DNA of 57,115 bases from DATGFK01 sp040007395 (GTDB lineage: Bacteria; Chloroflexota; Anaerolineae; Aggregatilineales; UBA2796), in assembly GCA_040007395.1 (NCBI GenBank), contig JBDTVG010000112.1, positions 1-57,115 on the forward strand, in the 5' to 3' direction. The position numbers were made by a program, and so were the translations under genes. Every line of letters starts with the position of its first letter. The first letter of the stretch is position 1. The notes under the pieces are model-generated. The model did no database searches. It had not been told where the DNA came from and saw only the letters and a program-made list of their open reading frames with translations. Shown here one piece after another: positions 36,513 to 45,080 of this stretch.

Positions 36513-38314
36513 CGAAAGTTTTAATGTTTGGCTACGGCCCACTACCGATTGAAGGCTTACGCATGACGGGGCCGGGGCTACGGACATGGCATTTTTTGAC
36601 TGTGCTGCTTGAGGCGGGTCACGAGGTTTGCCTGATCGGAGATCGTATTCACGGCATTTATCCCGCCGATCTGCCAGATGTTGTCTCGCAACGCAAAGAT
36701 AACTGGATCTATCACAGCGTTTCCGATATGCTCTGGCATAACCCGGCGGGGCTGCGTCCCCTCATCGATGCCTTTGGCGCAGACTGTGCGATCTCAGTGA
36801 CTACGCCCGCCTCGGCAATTGGCGCGGAGATGGTCGGGGAACTGCCAATGTGGGCTGACTTGTACGGCAGCGTGATGGCAGAGGCGCAGCTTAAAGCGCT
36901 CGTGTACGGCGACGATGCTTACCTGAGCCATTTCTGGACAATGGAACGCAAAGCTATTGAGCGCGGCGATATTTTCTCGACGGTTTCGGAGCGTCAGCAG
37001 TGGTCACTGATCGGTGAGTTGGGGATGTGGGGTCGCTTGAACCAGTGGACAAGCGGCTATGAATTTGCCACCACTATCCCGATTGCCTCTGAAACCACCC
37101 CATACACGCCAACTAAAAAAGTCATTCGTGGCATCCTTGCTAAAGACAAAGATTTCGTGATCCTCTACGCAGGCGGGTACAACACGTGGACTGACGTAGA
37201 CACGATGTTCAATGCGCTGGAAATCGTGATGTGCCAGCACCCGGAAGTCGAGTTTGTCTCGACGGGTGGCAAGATCGAAGGCCACGACGATATGACCTAC
37301 ATGCGCTTCAAAAAGCTGATTGAAAGTTCGCCATACCGGGATCGCTATCATTTGCAGGGCTGGGTTCCGAACGACGATGTGCCCAATTACTACCTCGAAA
37401 GCAATCTGGGCATCAATTCGGATCGCACCTCATATGAAGCGCTGCTTGGCAGTCGCACTCGTGTGCTGGATTGGATGCGTGCCGAACTACCCTGTGTCAT
37501 GTCGTCGCTCACCGAACTTTCGGCGGAAGTCGTGGCGGCAAACGCCGGATTGGCCTACCAGCCCGAAAATACCGATGATCTCGTGCGCTGCCTGATGCAG
37601 TGTGTGTCTGACCCTGCCGAGACTGCCGAAATGGGCAAGCGGGGTCGTGAGTTGCTGCTGAGTACCTTTACTTACGAAGCGACTTCTAAGCATCTGCTGA
37701 AGTGGGTTGAGAAACCCAGCCGCGCTCCCGACACCGGAAAAGATGTACCCAAGCTGGTCAGAGCCTATCAGAATGTTGGCACGCAGATCGCCCAAGGCCT
37801 TGAACGGCGCAGTCTAGGATTCAGCTTGGCATTGGCGGTCTGGCCTTACATCGCACGCGTGACAACTGCGCTTGGCTTGCAACCCTTTCAGCGTAAACTC
37901 GCGGCCTTTGGCTTGAGTATGCTGCGCTTGGAGCGTTCGCCGTACAAAGCGGTTTATCTTAATTGCGAAGTCCCGAAAAAGATGCGCGCCGGGGACGTGT
38001 ACGAAGGCACTGTTAATCTGCGAAACAAGAGCGCGACCTCGTGGCTCACCCCTACCGAAAGCGATAAAGCGATCAACCTGTCGTACCATTGGGTGTCTGA
38101 GCAAGGCACCATGATTCTGAAAGAGGGCTTACGCTCAAAGTTACCAGAAGTGGTCAAGACCGATAAAACGGTAGTAGTCCCATTCCGTGTGGCTGTCCCC
38201 GACCAACCCGGACGCTATCGCTTGGAACTGGATCTGGTGCGTGAAGGGGTGACATGGTTTAGCGAAGCAGGTTCGCCCGGCCCTTCCTTCTTAATCGATG
38301 TCAGTAACTCATAA
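36509..38314 (+). CDS. GT4-type glycosyltransferase with C-terminal Ig-like domain
   Basis: 601 residues, overlapping the upstream stop by 4 nt (ATGA). Residues 1-440 resemble a GT-B transferase: N-terminal GPLPIEGLRMTGPGLRTWHF, a central domain switch, FVILYAGGYNTWTDVDTMFNAL (donor-side Rossmann), VSTGGKIEGHDD and NYYLESNLGINSDRTSYEALLGSRTRVLDWM near the nucleotide site. Residues about 490-600 form a beta-rich domain (AGDVYEGTVNLRNKSATSW, then VPDQPGRYRLELDLVREGVTWFSE) like the Ig-like domains with conserved Trp found beside carbohydrate enzymes. That domain may bind the acceptor chain (inference). Probably adds sugar to the exported polysaccharide. Confidence 0.82.
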   Translation: MTKVLMFGYGPLPIEGLRMTGPGLRTWHFLTVLLEAGHEVCLIGDRIHGIYPADLPDVVSQRKDNWIYHSVSDMLWHNPAGLRPLIDAFGADCAISVTTPASAIGAEMVGELPMWADLYGSVMAEAQLKALVYGDDAYLSHFWTMERKAIERGDIFSTVSERQQWSLIGELGMWGRLNQWTSGYEFATTIPIASETTPYTPTKKVIRGILAKDKDFVILYAGGYNTWTDVDTMFNALEIVMCQHPEVEFVSTGGKIEGHDDMTYMRFKKLIESSPYRDRYHLQGWVPNDDVPNYYLESNLGINSDRTSYEALLGSRTRVLDWMRAELPCVMSSLTELSAEVVAANAGLAYQPENTDDLVRCLMQCVSDPAETAEMGKRGRELLLSTFTYEATSKHLLKWVEKPSRAPDTGKDVPKLVRAYQNVGTQIAQGLERRSLGFSLALAVWPYIARVTTALGLQPFQRKLAAFGLSMLRLERSPYKAVYLNCEVPKKMRAGDVYEGTVNLRNKSATSWLTPTESDKAINLSYHWVSEQGTMILKEGLRSKLPEVVKTDKTVVVPFRVAVPDQPGRYRLELDLVREGVTWFSEAGSPGPSFLIDVSNS

Positions 38315-40763
38315 GGCATGTGGAGTCGCTATTTTTGATTCCGTCATGAGGCGCGTAAAGTCGAAAAACAGGGCGCGTGCAAAATTGATGACCTCTCATG
38401 AAAAAGCCCTCACCCCCGACCCCTCTCCCGCAGGGCGAGGGGAGACAAGAGCGCCTTTTTTCATGCCGTCGCCTGTGCGTGTAGCTCTTTCAGCGGACAA
38501 CGCAGGCGTTGTCCCTACAAAACGCCGCCTGAATGTAGGGACAGGGCTTGCCCTGTCCGCGCCAATTAATCTAACAATTGGCGTATTGACCTTCTTGATT
38601 TTTCTCCATTTCGCCTTTGGATTGAGCTATCTCTTTGCTGCGCCTGCTTGGGAAGCCTACGACGAACCGTTCCACTTTGGCTATGCGGCGCGGATTGCCT
38701 CACAAGGGACACTGCCACAAGAAACGGACAACCCGGTCAACCCTGAACGTATTCAGCCACCACTGTATTATCTGGGGTTAGCCAGCTTGCTTTCGGCTTC
38801 GGGCAGCGATGTGAGCGCGTATCAGTTCCCGACGATGTATCCTTTTTTTTACTACAGCAGTTCGGGGAATAACTATGCACTGCACCCGACTACCCTTTCG
38901 CCCAACGCACGGCGTATTGAAGCAGCCTTGTTTTTCAGCAGGATTGTGTCGCTGCTATTTTCATTGCTCGGTATTCCGCTGGTTTACCTTGCCGCAAAAC
39001 TGATCTGGCCTTCGCGGCAGGGGTTAGCGCTAGCAACGGCGGCGATATTTGCGCTGTGGCCTCAATACCTGTTCAATGGCAGCATGGTTACGAACGATGG
39101 CCCAACGGCAGTACTCGGCGCACTCCTGACTTATACCCTAATCCGATTCCAATTGAAGCGACCCACGATCCGGTTGGGGTTAATCTGTCTGGCGGTGATT
39201 ATCGTCGGCATATTCGTTAAGCTAAATATGCTAACGCTTGTGCTGCCGTTGGCAATCGTCATCTTGCTGACAGCTTCGCCGCGTCTGATTGCGTTATTCG
39301 TAGGAATCGGGACCGTCGCAGTCGTGGCAGTGATCGCGCTGTTGCAGACCTTACCCGCGATTCTGCTGCCGTTCTTCAAACTGGATGCCCATGGCGAAAC
39401 AATACTTATAGCGTTATGGCACCGTCTGGGGAGCAACGGCAAACCGTCGCTAGTTACGGATTCTCTGAATTATGCGCTGCAAAGCTCATTCGGGTTGTTT
39501 GGGTGGGGCAATATTGCGCTGCCGTCGTGGTTGCAATTGGTATGGATTGGCGGCGTGGCGCTGGCTTTTGCGGGGCTATTGATCCTTATTTTTCGCCAGC
39601 GGCGCACTATGCGCTCGATCCTCCGTCTGATCGTCGTTCCAGTGTTCATTCTGGTGGCTCTTATTGGCGGCGGACTGGCGTTATCTCTATTTTACGGTAC
39701 TATCCATCTCTTGCCGGGTCGCTATTTGCTGCCAGCGTTGAGCGCATTCAGTCTGCTGTTGGTCATGGGCTGGTCTGGCTTCGGGAAGCGAGTAGGCCGC
39801 GTGTTGATCGGGGGAACGATTGCCGGCCTGTTCGTATTAGGGGTAGTCGTCCCGTGGCATTTTCTGGCGGAATTTTACGCGCCACCGCCTGTACTTGCGG
39901 CAGGTGAGCCTATCCCGAACAATAATCCGAGGGAAATTGCGCCGGGTGCTGAACTTGTCGGTTATACTGTTCCTCCGGCGGTGCTGTACCCCGGCGACGA
40001 AGTAGCCGTTGATGTCTATTGGCGAGCTACCCGTCCTATTCAGACAGACTATACGGTGCGGATAGAATGGGTCGGCTACGATGGGCAAGGCTATGGGCTA
40101 AAGGATACCTATCCCCGCAACGGCAATCATCCAACGTCGAACTGGGTTCCAAACGCGATCTTTCGGGATCGGTACACGTTGAATGTCCGGGAGGACTTTC
40201 CAGCGCCGGGGCTAGGACACTTCAAAATTACGCTGCTCACCACCGATTTTACCGGATCGGCGGAACTGACGGAGACACCTTTGGCGGTACATGCTGTTCA
40301 ATCACCGCAACTTACACTCCCCAACCAGATCGATGCACGATTCGGGGATCATGTACTGCTGCGAAGTGCCTCGATGCAATCTGACACGGAACGCACTCTG
40401 TCAATTGATGCGCTGTGGCAGGCCACGACTGTGCCAATAGAAGACCGCACCTTATTTGTGCATCTCGAAGATTCCACAGGTAAGCCTGTCGCACAGCAAG
40501 ACGAACCACCACTCGGCGGCGCGTTCCCACTTTCGCGGTGGCTGGCAAACGAAGCGGTATCCGATCATTACACGTTGGTGTTACCACCAACTGCGCCCGC
40601 TGGACGGTATGCCGTGCGACTCGGCTTTTTTGACCCGAAGACAATGCTCCGATGGCCTGTTCAGAACAGCACCGCCCCCGATTTTGTTGAGCTTGGGTGG
40701 GTTTGGCTGGACGAAAATGGCAATCTTCAAGTCCATCAACACTATTCTGGGAGGCAAGGTTGA
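38298..40763 (+). CDS. Polytopic membrane glycosyltransferase-like protein (GT-C type)
   Basis: Up to 821 residues; the start is uncertain. ATG 38298 overlaps the upstream gene and lacks a ribosome site. Residues about 35-95 are encoded by dispersed repeats, so translation may begin at ATG 38463 or after the repeats near 38590. The conserved part opens with a hydrophobic helix (LTIGVLTFLIFLHFAFG) and AWEAYDEPFHFGYA, the acidic first-loop motif of GT-C enzymes using lipid-linked sugars. About eleven helices follow to residue 535. The last 280 residues are beta-rich and probably outside the membrane (two similar segments with YPGDEVAVDVYWRA and LSIDALWQAT). Likely acts after export on polysaccharide or protein. 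Confidence 0.78.
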   Translation: MSVTHKACGVAIFDSVMRRVKSKNRARAKLMTSHEKALTPDPSPAGRGETRAPFFMPSPVRVALSADNAGVVPTKRRLNVGTGLALSAPINLTIGVLTFLIFLHFAFGLSYLFAAPAWEAYDEPFHFGYAARIASQGTLPQETDNPVNPERIQPPLYYLGLASLLSASGSDVSAYQFPTMYPFFYYSSSGNNYALHPTTLSPNARRIEAALFFSRIVSLLFSLLGIPLVYLAAKLIWPSRQGLALATAAIFALWPQYLFNGSMVTNDGPTAVLGALLTYTLIRFQLKRPTIRLGLICLAVIIVGIFVKLNMLTLVLPLAIVILLTASPRLIALFVGIGTVAVVAVIALLQTLPAILLPFFKLDAHGETILIALWHRLGSNGKPSLVTDSLNYALQSSFGLFGWGNIALPSWLQLVWIGGVALAFAGLLILIFRQRRTMRSILRLIVVPVFILVALIGGGLALSLFYGTIHLLPGRYLLPALSAFSLLLVMGWSGFGKRVGRVLIGGTIAGLFVLGVVVPWHFLAEFYAPPPVLAAGEPIPNNNPREIAPGAELVGYTVPPAVLYPGDEVAVDVYWRATRPIQTDYTVRIEWVGYDGQGYGLKDTYPRNGNHPTSNWVPNAIFRDRYTLNVREDFPAPGLGHFKITLLTTDFTGSAELTETPLAVHAVQSPQLTLPNQIDARFGDHVLLRSASMQSDTERTLSIDALWQATTVPIEDRTLFVHLEDSTGKPVAQQDEPPLGGAFPLSRWLANEAVSDHYTLVLPPTAPAGRYAVRLGFFDPKTMLRWPVQNSTAPDFVELGWVWLDENGNLQVHQHYSGRQG
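38400..38560. repeat. Repeat cluster at the 5' end of the GT-C gene (copy 4)
   Basis: First a CTCACCCCCGACCCC / GGGCGAGGGGAG inverted repeat (about 38418-38452). Then a paired palindrome: GGACAACGC-AG-GCGTTGTCC (38495-38514), CTACA, spacer, TGTAG and GGACAGGGC-TT-GCCCTGTCC (38539-38558). The reading frame passes through all of it, giving the low-complexity LTPDPSPAGRGE that often comes from translated repeats. Confidence 0.75.
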
Positions 40764-41926
40764 CAGCATTAGGTGCCAACCAAAAACCGATGATCTCCGT
40801 TGTGATGCCCTGTTTGAACGAAGAAGCGTCTGTCGGGCTGTGTATCCAAAAAGCCTACGAAGCGCTGACAAGTTCGGGCTGGTCAGGCGAAGTCATCATC
40901 GTCGATAACGGTTCGACTGATCATTCTGTCGAGATCGCTAAAAACTGCGGCGCACAAGTGATCCATGAGCATGTGCGCGGTTATGGCAAAGCCTGTCTAA
41001 CGGGATTGCGTGCCGCCAACGGCGAGATTCTACTCATGGGCGATGCCGATATGTCCTACGATTTTGGCGAGATCCCCAAGTTGATCGAGCCGCTGCAACA
41101 TGGCTATCAAATGGTCTTGGGGACGCGCTTTCGGGGCGGGATGAAACCCGGCGCAATGCCCTTGCACAATCAATATCTGGGCAACCCGGTATTGACGTTG
41201 ATGCTGAATGGCTTATTCGGGATGCGCGTTTCGGATGCCCACACGGGGATGCGAGCTTTCACCGCCGACGCTTTTCACAAAATGGGACTTCGGGCAACTG
41301 GCATGGAATTCGCGTCAGAAATGCTCATCAAAGCCAAGCGTGCCGATCTAAAGTTGTGCGAAATTCCGATCAGCTATCACCCGCGTGAAGGCACAAGCAA
41401 ACTCAGGCCGCTTGCCGATGCGTGGCGACATATCCACTTCATGCTGCTGTATAGTTCTACGTCGCTGTTTCTGGCTCCGGGGCTAACGATGCTCCTGCTC
41501 GGTTTGTTGATCCTGATTGTGCTGGCCTTCGGGCCGATCCGAATCGGCGGCGCGATGCTAGACTTCCATTATATGTTTGTCGGCAGTCTCGTTGCGCTTG
41601 CTGGGAATCAACTATTGCTGCTCGGTATCATGGCACGGACTTATGCCGATGCTGCTCAGTTTGAGCCTGCCGACGAGTTGATCCAAAAGTTTCTGGAATT
41701 GTTTACCCTTGGTCGGGGAATTTTGCTAGGGACAGGCATTACGGCGCTTGGCTTGCTGATCTTCCTGCGGATTTTTATCGTATGGGTACTCAGCAATTTT
41801 CAGGCGTTGGACGAGGTGCGCGGTGGGATTATGGGGCTGACCCTGACTATCTTGGGGATGCAATATATCTTTGCATCGCTGCTGTTGAGTTTCACGCTTT
41901 TGCCGCACGTTACCGAACCTGAGTGA
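40760..41926 (+). CDS. Membrane-associated family 2 glycosyltransferase (polyprenyl-phosphate type)
   Basis: 388 residues from TTG 40760, which overlaps the preceding TGA (TTGA) and has GGGAGG upstream; the frame also continues upstream into the previous gene. GT-A motifs: SVVMPCLNEE, IIVDNGSTDHS and the metal-binding LMGDADMSYDF near 92, in the DPM1/GtrB style. Residues about 240-385 contain four hydrophobic helices. Enzymes of this type move a sugar from a nucleotide to polyprenyl phosphate, which would supply the GT-C enzyme just upstream (inference). Last gene of the cluster, followed by a strong terminator. Confidence 0.88.
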   Translation: MTALGANQKPMISVVMPCLNEEASVGLCIQKAYEALTSSGWSGEVIIVDNGSTDHSVEIAKNCGAQVIHEHVRGYGKACLTGLRAANGEILLMGDADMSYDFGEIPKLIEPLQHGYQMVLGTRFRGGMKPGAMPLHNQYLGNPVLTLMLNGLFGMRVSDAHTGMRAFTADAFHKMGLRATGMEFASEMLIKAKRADLKLCEIPISYHPREGTSKLRPLADAWRHIHFMLLYSSTSLFLAPGLTMLLLGLLILIVLAFGPIRIGGAMLDFHYMFVGSLVALAGNQLLLLGIMARTYADAAQFEPADELIQKFLELFTLGRGILLGTGITALGLLIFLRIFIVWVLSNFQALDEVRGGIMGLTLTILGMQYIFASLLLSFTLLPHVTEPE

Positions 41927-41963
41927 GCTGCTAGGACAAACGCTCAAAATCATCCTCACCCTA

Positions 41964-41998
41964 AATCCCTCTCCACTGACGTAGAGAGGGATTTTTTT
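41964..41998 (+). terminator. Rho-independent terminator of the polysaccharide cluster
   Basis: AATCCCTCTC and GAGAGGGATT form a perfect 10-bp stem around CACTGACGTA, followed by seven T. The left part belongs to the same CCTCACCCTAAATCCCTCTCC repeat that occurs in the element at 1374-1683, so a repeat is serving as terminator. Confidence 0.88.
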
Positions 41999-42089
41999 AG
42001 AGTCGTGTGGTTAGCTGGGCGAGCATTATTTCTATATCTTTGGAAAAAGCCGTATTCTAAGCAGGATAAGGTCTAAAAGGAAGAAATCC

Positions 42090-42272
42090 ATGACCCGATT
42101 ATTTCCATATCAAAGACTGATTGTAAATATGAAGCAAGGTTTGCCTGAAGGTGCAATAGGATATATGACCAAAGAAAAAGCATATGAAGAACTAAAAAAA
42201 CGGACACAACAAGACTTTGGCTACGACGTTACAGCATGGGGAAAATGGTTGAAAAGCAATAATAAACGCTAA
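42090..42272 (+). CDS. Small conserved-looking protein, 60 residues
   Basis: ATG 42090 has AAGGAAG about 6 nt upstream. The protein is Lys-rich and charged, with the C-terminal segment KEKAYEELKKRTQQDFGYDVTAWGKWL. The pattern TGxxFGYDxxAWxxWL is familiar from the ends of HEAT-like proteins, but this gene has nothing else. The function is unknown. It is more AT-rich than its neighbours. Confidence 0.65.
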   Translation: MTRLFPYQRLIVNMKQGLPEGAIGYMTKEKAYEELKKRTQQDFGYDVTAWGKWLKSNNKR

Positions 42273-42379
42273 CTCTTTACATTCAAAGCAGTAGAAATAT
42301 ACGAATTCGTTTCTCTAAGAAATTCCCTTTCATAGTCTCAATTTTGTCACTTCAATTTGAAGTGCATTCAGAATTATCA

Positions 42380-43648
42380 TTAATCGGCAAAGGGCAGCGC
42401 GAGGGTAAACTTGCTGCCTTGCCCGACTCCACTAGAGGCGGTGAGGAAGCCATTGTGTGCTTCGGCAACGGCATGAGCGATATACAGCCCTTGCCCCAAA
42501 CCACGCGGATCGATGGTTTTGCCCGCTGTGGTTTTGGCTTCGCCGCGATAGAAGCGCTCGAAAACATGCGGCAGATCTTTTTCCGAAATGCCTACGCCGT
42601 TATCGATAATCTCTAGCAGAACCCGTGCGCCTCTGGTGCGCCCCACGCAAATCGTGATGAGTCCGCCCTTGAGCGTATAGTTGATGCTGTTGTCGAGGAG
42701 GTGTCCAATCGCCCAACGCAGCCGCCGATCATCACCGATGACTTTTAGGTGGGCGCGGTTGAGCACCATCACGCCAACGTTTAGACCGCTTTTGCTAATG
42801 CGCGGCTCTTGCCCCTTAATCACATCGAGCGCCAGTTCGTCTAGCGAAAGTTCTTGCTGGCGCACTTCGAACGATCCAGCGCTGATCTCCGACACATCCA
42901 ATAATTCGATGATCATGCGATCCAGAATGGCGGCGTTGCGCCCAATGGCTTCCAGAAATTTGCGGTTCGGTGGGCGATCATCAGGTTGGCTTAACAGCAC
43001 TTCGCTCATCCCCTTGATGGCGGTGAGCGGCGTGCGTAATTCATGGGTAATCTGCGTGACAAACTCGTCCTTGAGTCGGTCAGCCAGCGCTTCATGGGTC
43101 ACATCGCGCAGGACGATGAGCGTACCAAGCGCCTGATTATTGGGGGTCGCGACGGCGGCAAGCTGTGCGCCAAGAATGCGATTATTGACCTGCACGCGCA
43201 CGGGTGGACCAACAGGCTCCATCTCGTTGCCTGTCGGTGGCTGCTGACGCGCCGCCTCAAACATCCGCCCCAGATCGCTTTCCCAAAAGGTGCGCGTGTT
43301 GCCCAACAGTTCGCGTGCGGCCTCGTTCATCAGCACGATTCGGCCTTCCGTATCCTGCATGATCACGCCTTCGCCAATGCTGGCAAAGACTGACTGGAGG
43401 CGGGCAGCAACGGTTTGGGCATCCTTGACACGGGCTGCCAATTCACGGTTAGCCTGCCGCAAGGCCGTAATCTGATCTGGGTCAGGCCGTTCGGCACGGC
43501 GCTGTTTGCGGTTTAACCCGCGATACAAGCGATCAAACAGACGCTCGGCGGCAGAACCGAATTCGTCGATCACGCGCAGCAGCCCCCGAACATCACGTTC
43601 GCGAGCCTGAATGTTGAAGTCGTCGGGCATAGGTCTATCGTTTTGCAT
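42380..43648 (-). CDS. Soluble PAS-type sensor histidine kinase
   Basis: 422 residues without a membrane segment. Residues about 60-85 coiled coil; about 85-190 PAS-like sensor (FASIGEGVIMQDTEGRIVLMNEAARELLG); HisKA with phospho-acceptor His202 in ITHELRTPLTAIKG; HATPase with the N box (GHLLDNSINYTLKG), DNGVGISEKDLPHVFERFYRG and GLGQGLYIAHAVAEAHNG. The response regulator gene lies 56 bp upstream in the same direction, making a two-component pair. The ribosome site is weak; an internal ATG at 43630 is also possible. Confidence 0.92.
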   Translation of the reverse strand: MQNDRPMPDDFNIQARERDVRGLLRVIDEFGSAAERLFDRLYRGLNRKQRRAERPDPDQITALRQANRELAARVKDAQTVAARLQSVFASIGEGVIMQDTEGRIVLMNEAARELLGNTRTFWESDLGRMFEAARQQPPTGNEMEPVGPPVRVQVNNRILGAQLAAVATPNNQALGTLIVLRDVTHEALADRLKDEFVTQITHELRTPLTAIKGMSEVLLSQPDDRPPNRKFLEAIGRNAAILDRMIIELLDVSEISAGSFEVRQQELSLDELALDVIKGQEPRISKSGLNVGVMVLNRAHLKVIGDDRRLRWAIGHLLDNSINYTLKGGLITICVGRTRGARVLLEIIDNGVGISEKDLPHVFERFYRGEAKTTAGKTIDPRGLGQGLYIAHAVAEAHNGFLTASSGVGQGSKFTLALPFAD

Positions 43649-43704
43649 AGGTCATTGGAGTATACTCTATGAAGGATGCTTATTCTACAGTTTCGCGCGC
43701 GTCC

Positions 43705-44202
43705 TTACTCCTTTTTTTCCACGTTATCGACTTTGCCTGCATCGACTACTTTGCCCGTATCAATTTTGTCCGCATTGGCTTTAGCGGCTGCGCTCATCTT
43801 CGCCCGCTTATCATCGCGTACACGGTACAGCGTGCTGCGAAAATCTTCCATATCTGGCAAAGGCTTATTGATAAGATAGTCAATGCCTGTTTGATCGATC
43901 ATCTGCTTGACCTCAGAATCGTTCAAGCTAAATGCAGTCATCAGGATAATTGGAATATCCTTGATGGCAGAGGTTTGGCGGATACGTGCCGCGATCTTGT
44001 CGCCTGTATACCCCGGCATTCGGATGTCCATGAGCGCTAATTCGGGCAATTCGCCAGTAAACGTCCCATTGGCAACACTATCCAGCCAAGCCCACGCAGC
44101 ATTACCGTCGGGAAATGGCAGGGGTTTTTCTCCCCAGACGCTCATCATCACCGCAACGACGTTACGAATATCAGTGTCATCCTCGACGAGTAGCCAGCCC
44201 AA
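43705..44202 (-). CDS. Response regulator with charged C-terminal tail
   Basis: 165 residues from TTG 44202, chosen because AGGAGG lies 5 nt upstream and the protein then starts GWLLVEDDTD, right at the first beta strand of a receiver domain. Phospho-acceptor Asp in LALMDIRMPGYTG, Thr in LMTAFS and Lys in LINKPLPD are present. No DNA-binding output domain follows, only about 40 residues rich in Lys, Ala and Asp. It is probably the partner of the kinase encoded just downstream. Confidence 0.9.
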   Translation of the reverse strand: MGWLLVEDDTDIRNVVAVMMSVWGEKPLPFPDGNAAWAWLDSVANGTFTGELPELALMDIRMPGYTGDKIAARIRQTSAIKDIPIILMTAFSLNDSEVKQMIDQTGIDYLINKPLPDMEDFRSTLYRVRDDKRAKMSAAAKANADKIDTGKVVDAGKVDNVEKKE

Positions 44203-44253
44203 TTTATCCTCCTGCCCCACTGCTCTTTTGGCGAGTGAGCAGTATAACAACAC

Positions 44254-44730
44254 CCGAAACTTACCTCATAGTACCAGTGGTTGGGTTATCGCACAACCAC
44301 AAACTAATTCTAATGATGTTTACGTTTGGATCAAAATCGGTATAGGGTATCGATCTGCGTTCGGAATTTAGCTAAAGAAAAAAAGACCGTGGGCGATGTT
44401 GCTGAATCACATCAATTCTGATGTGGGCACGGTGCCACAGGAATATAATTGTTAAATAATTAAGACCTACTCGTTATACGATCATATATTAATTATACGT
44501 CATTACATGATATAATTTGGGCAAAATGACTAACAAAATAGCATCAATTTCTGTTGACTACGTACAAAAAAGCGCATACACTAAAACTGTGAGCGTTCAC
44601 ATAACCCTTTGAAATAGTTTTTGTAGTGTAAAGATAATATATTCCGTAACGATTTTCTTTTAAAATTATCTATGATCCAATTCGAGGTCATAGAAGCAAC
44701 ATAGCATATCACGAAGGAGTTGGGCTAATC
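44254..44730. promoter_or_regulatory. Intergenic region with palindrome, promoter and long leader
   Basis: A plus-strand promoter TTGACT (44554-44559), 17 bp, TACACT (44577-44582) would start transcription near 44589 and give a leader of about 140 nt before the cold-shock-like gene. Upstream, CACATCA-ATTC-TGATGTG (44408-44425) is a perfect 7-bp inverted repeat followed by a second imperfect one (GTGGGCAC-G-GTGCCAC). The leader is AT-rich. cspA-type mRNAs use long leaders for temperature control (family knowledge), and the same may apply here. Confidence 0.5.
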
Positions 44731-44949
44731 ATGCAAGCATTAACAGGTCGGTGTTTCGGTATCGTTCGCGAATTTGACCGTACACGTGGGCATGGCACTA
44801 TCGAAGAAGAAACGGGCAACCACGTGAATGTCCGCTACTCAGCAATTACGGGTCAAGGGGTTCGTATCCTGAAAAGCGGTGATCGAGTGTCTTTTGAAGT
44901 CGAAGAGACAGAGCGCGGCCTGAACGCGGTACGTGTCACCCGCGAATAG
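44731..44949 (+). CDS. Cold-shock-domain-like protein
   Basis: 72 residues, the usual size of a CSD protein, and the same five-strand pattern: GRCFGIVREFDRTRGHGTIEEE, NVRYSAITGQGVRILKSGDRVSFEVEET and GLNAVRV. The RNA-binding motifs are divergent: RNP1 (normally KGFGFI) reads RGHGTI, and RNP2 (VFVH) reads VNVRYSA, so two of the stacking aromatics are missing. It may bind nucleic acid differently or act in another way. AAGGAG lies about 12 nt before ATG 44731. Confidence 0.8.
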   Translation: MQALTGRCFGIVREFDRTRGHGTIEEETGNHVNVRYSAITGQGVRILKSGDRVSFEVEETERGLNAVRVTRE

Positions 44950-45080
44950 CTGGGGTGCTTCGTACATAATCACTATAAAATCGCACAGAATTTTCTTGCC
45001 CGCAAAGATAGCCCTTGCGGGCATTTGCGTTATCCTATGGCAGAGTGGAGAGTGAGTACAGTTCGGGAGCGGTAATTTTT

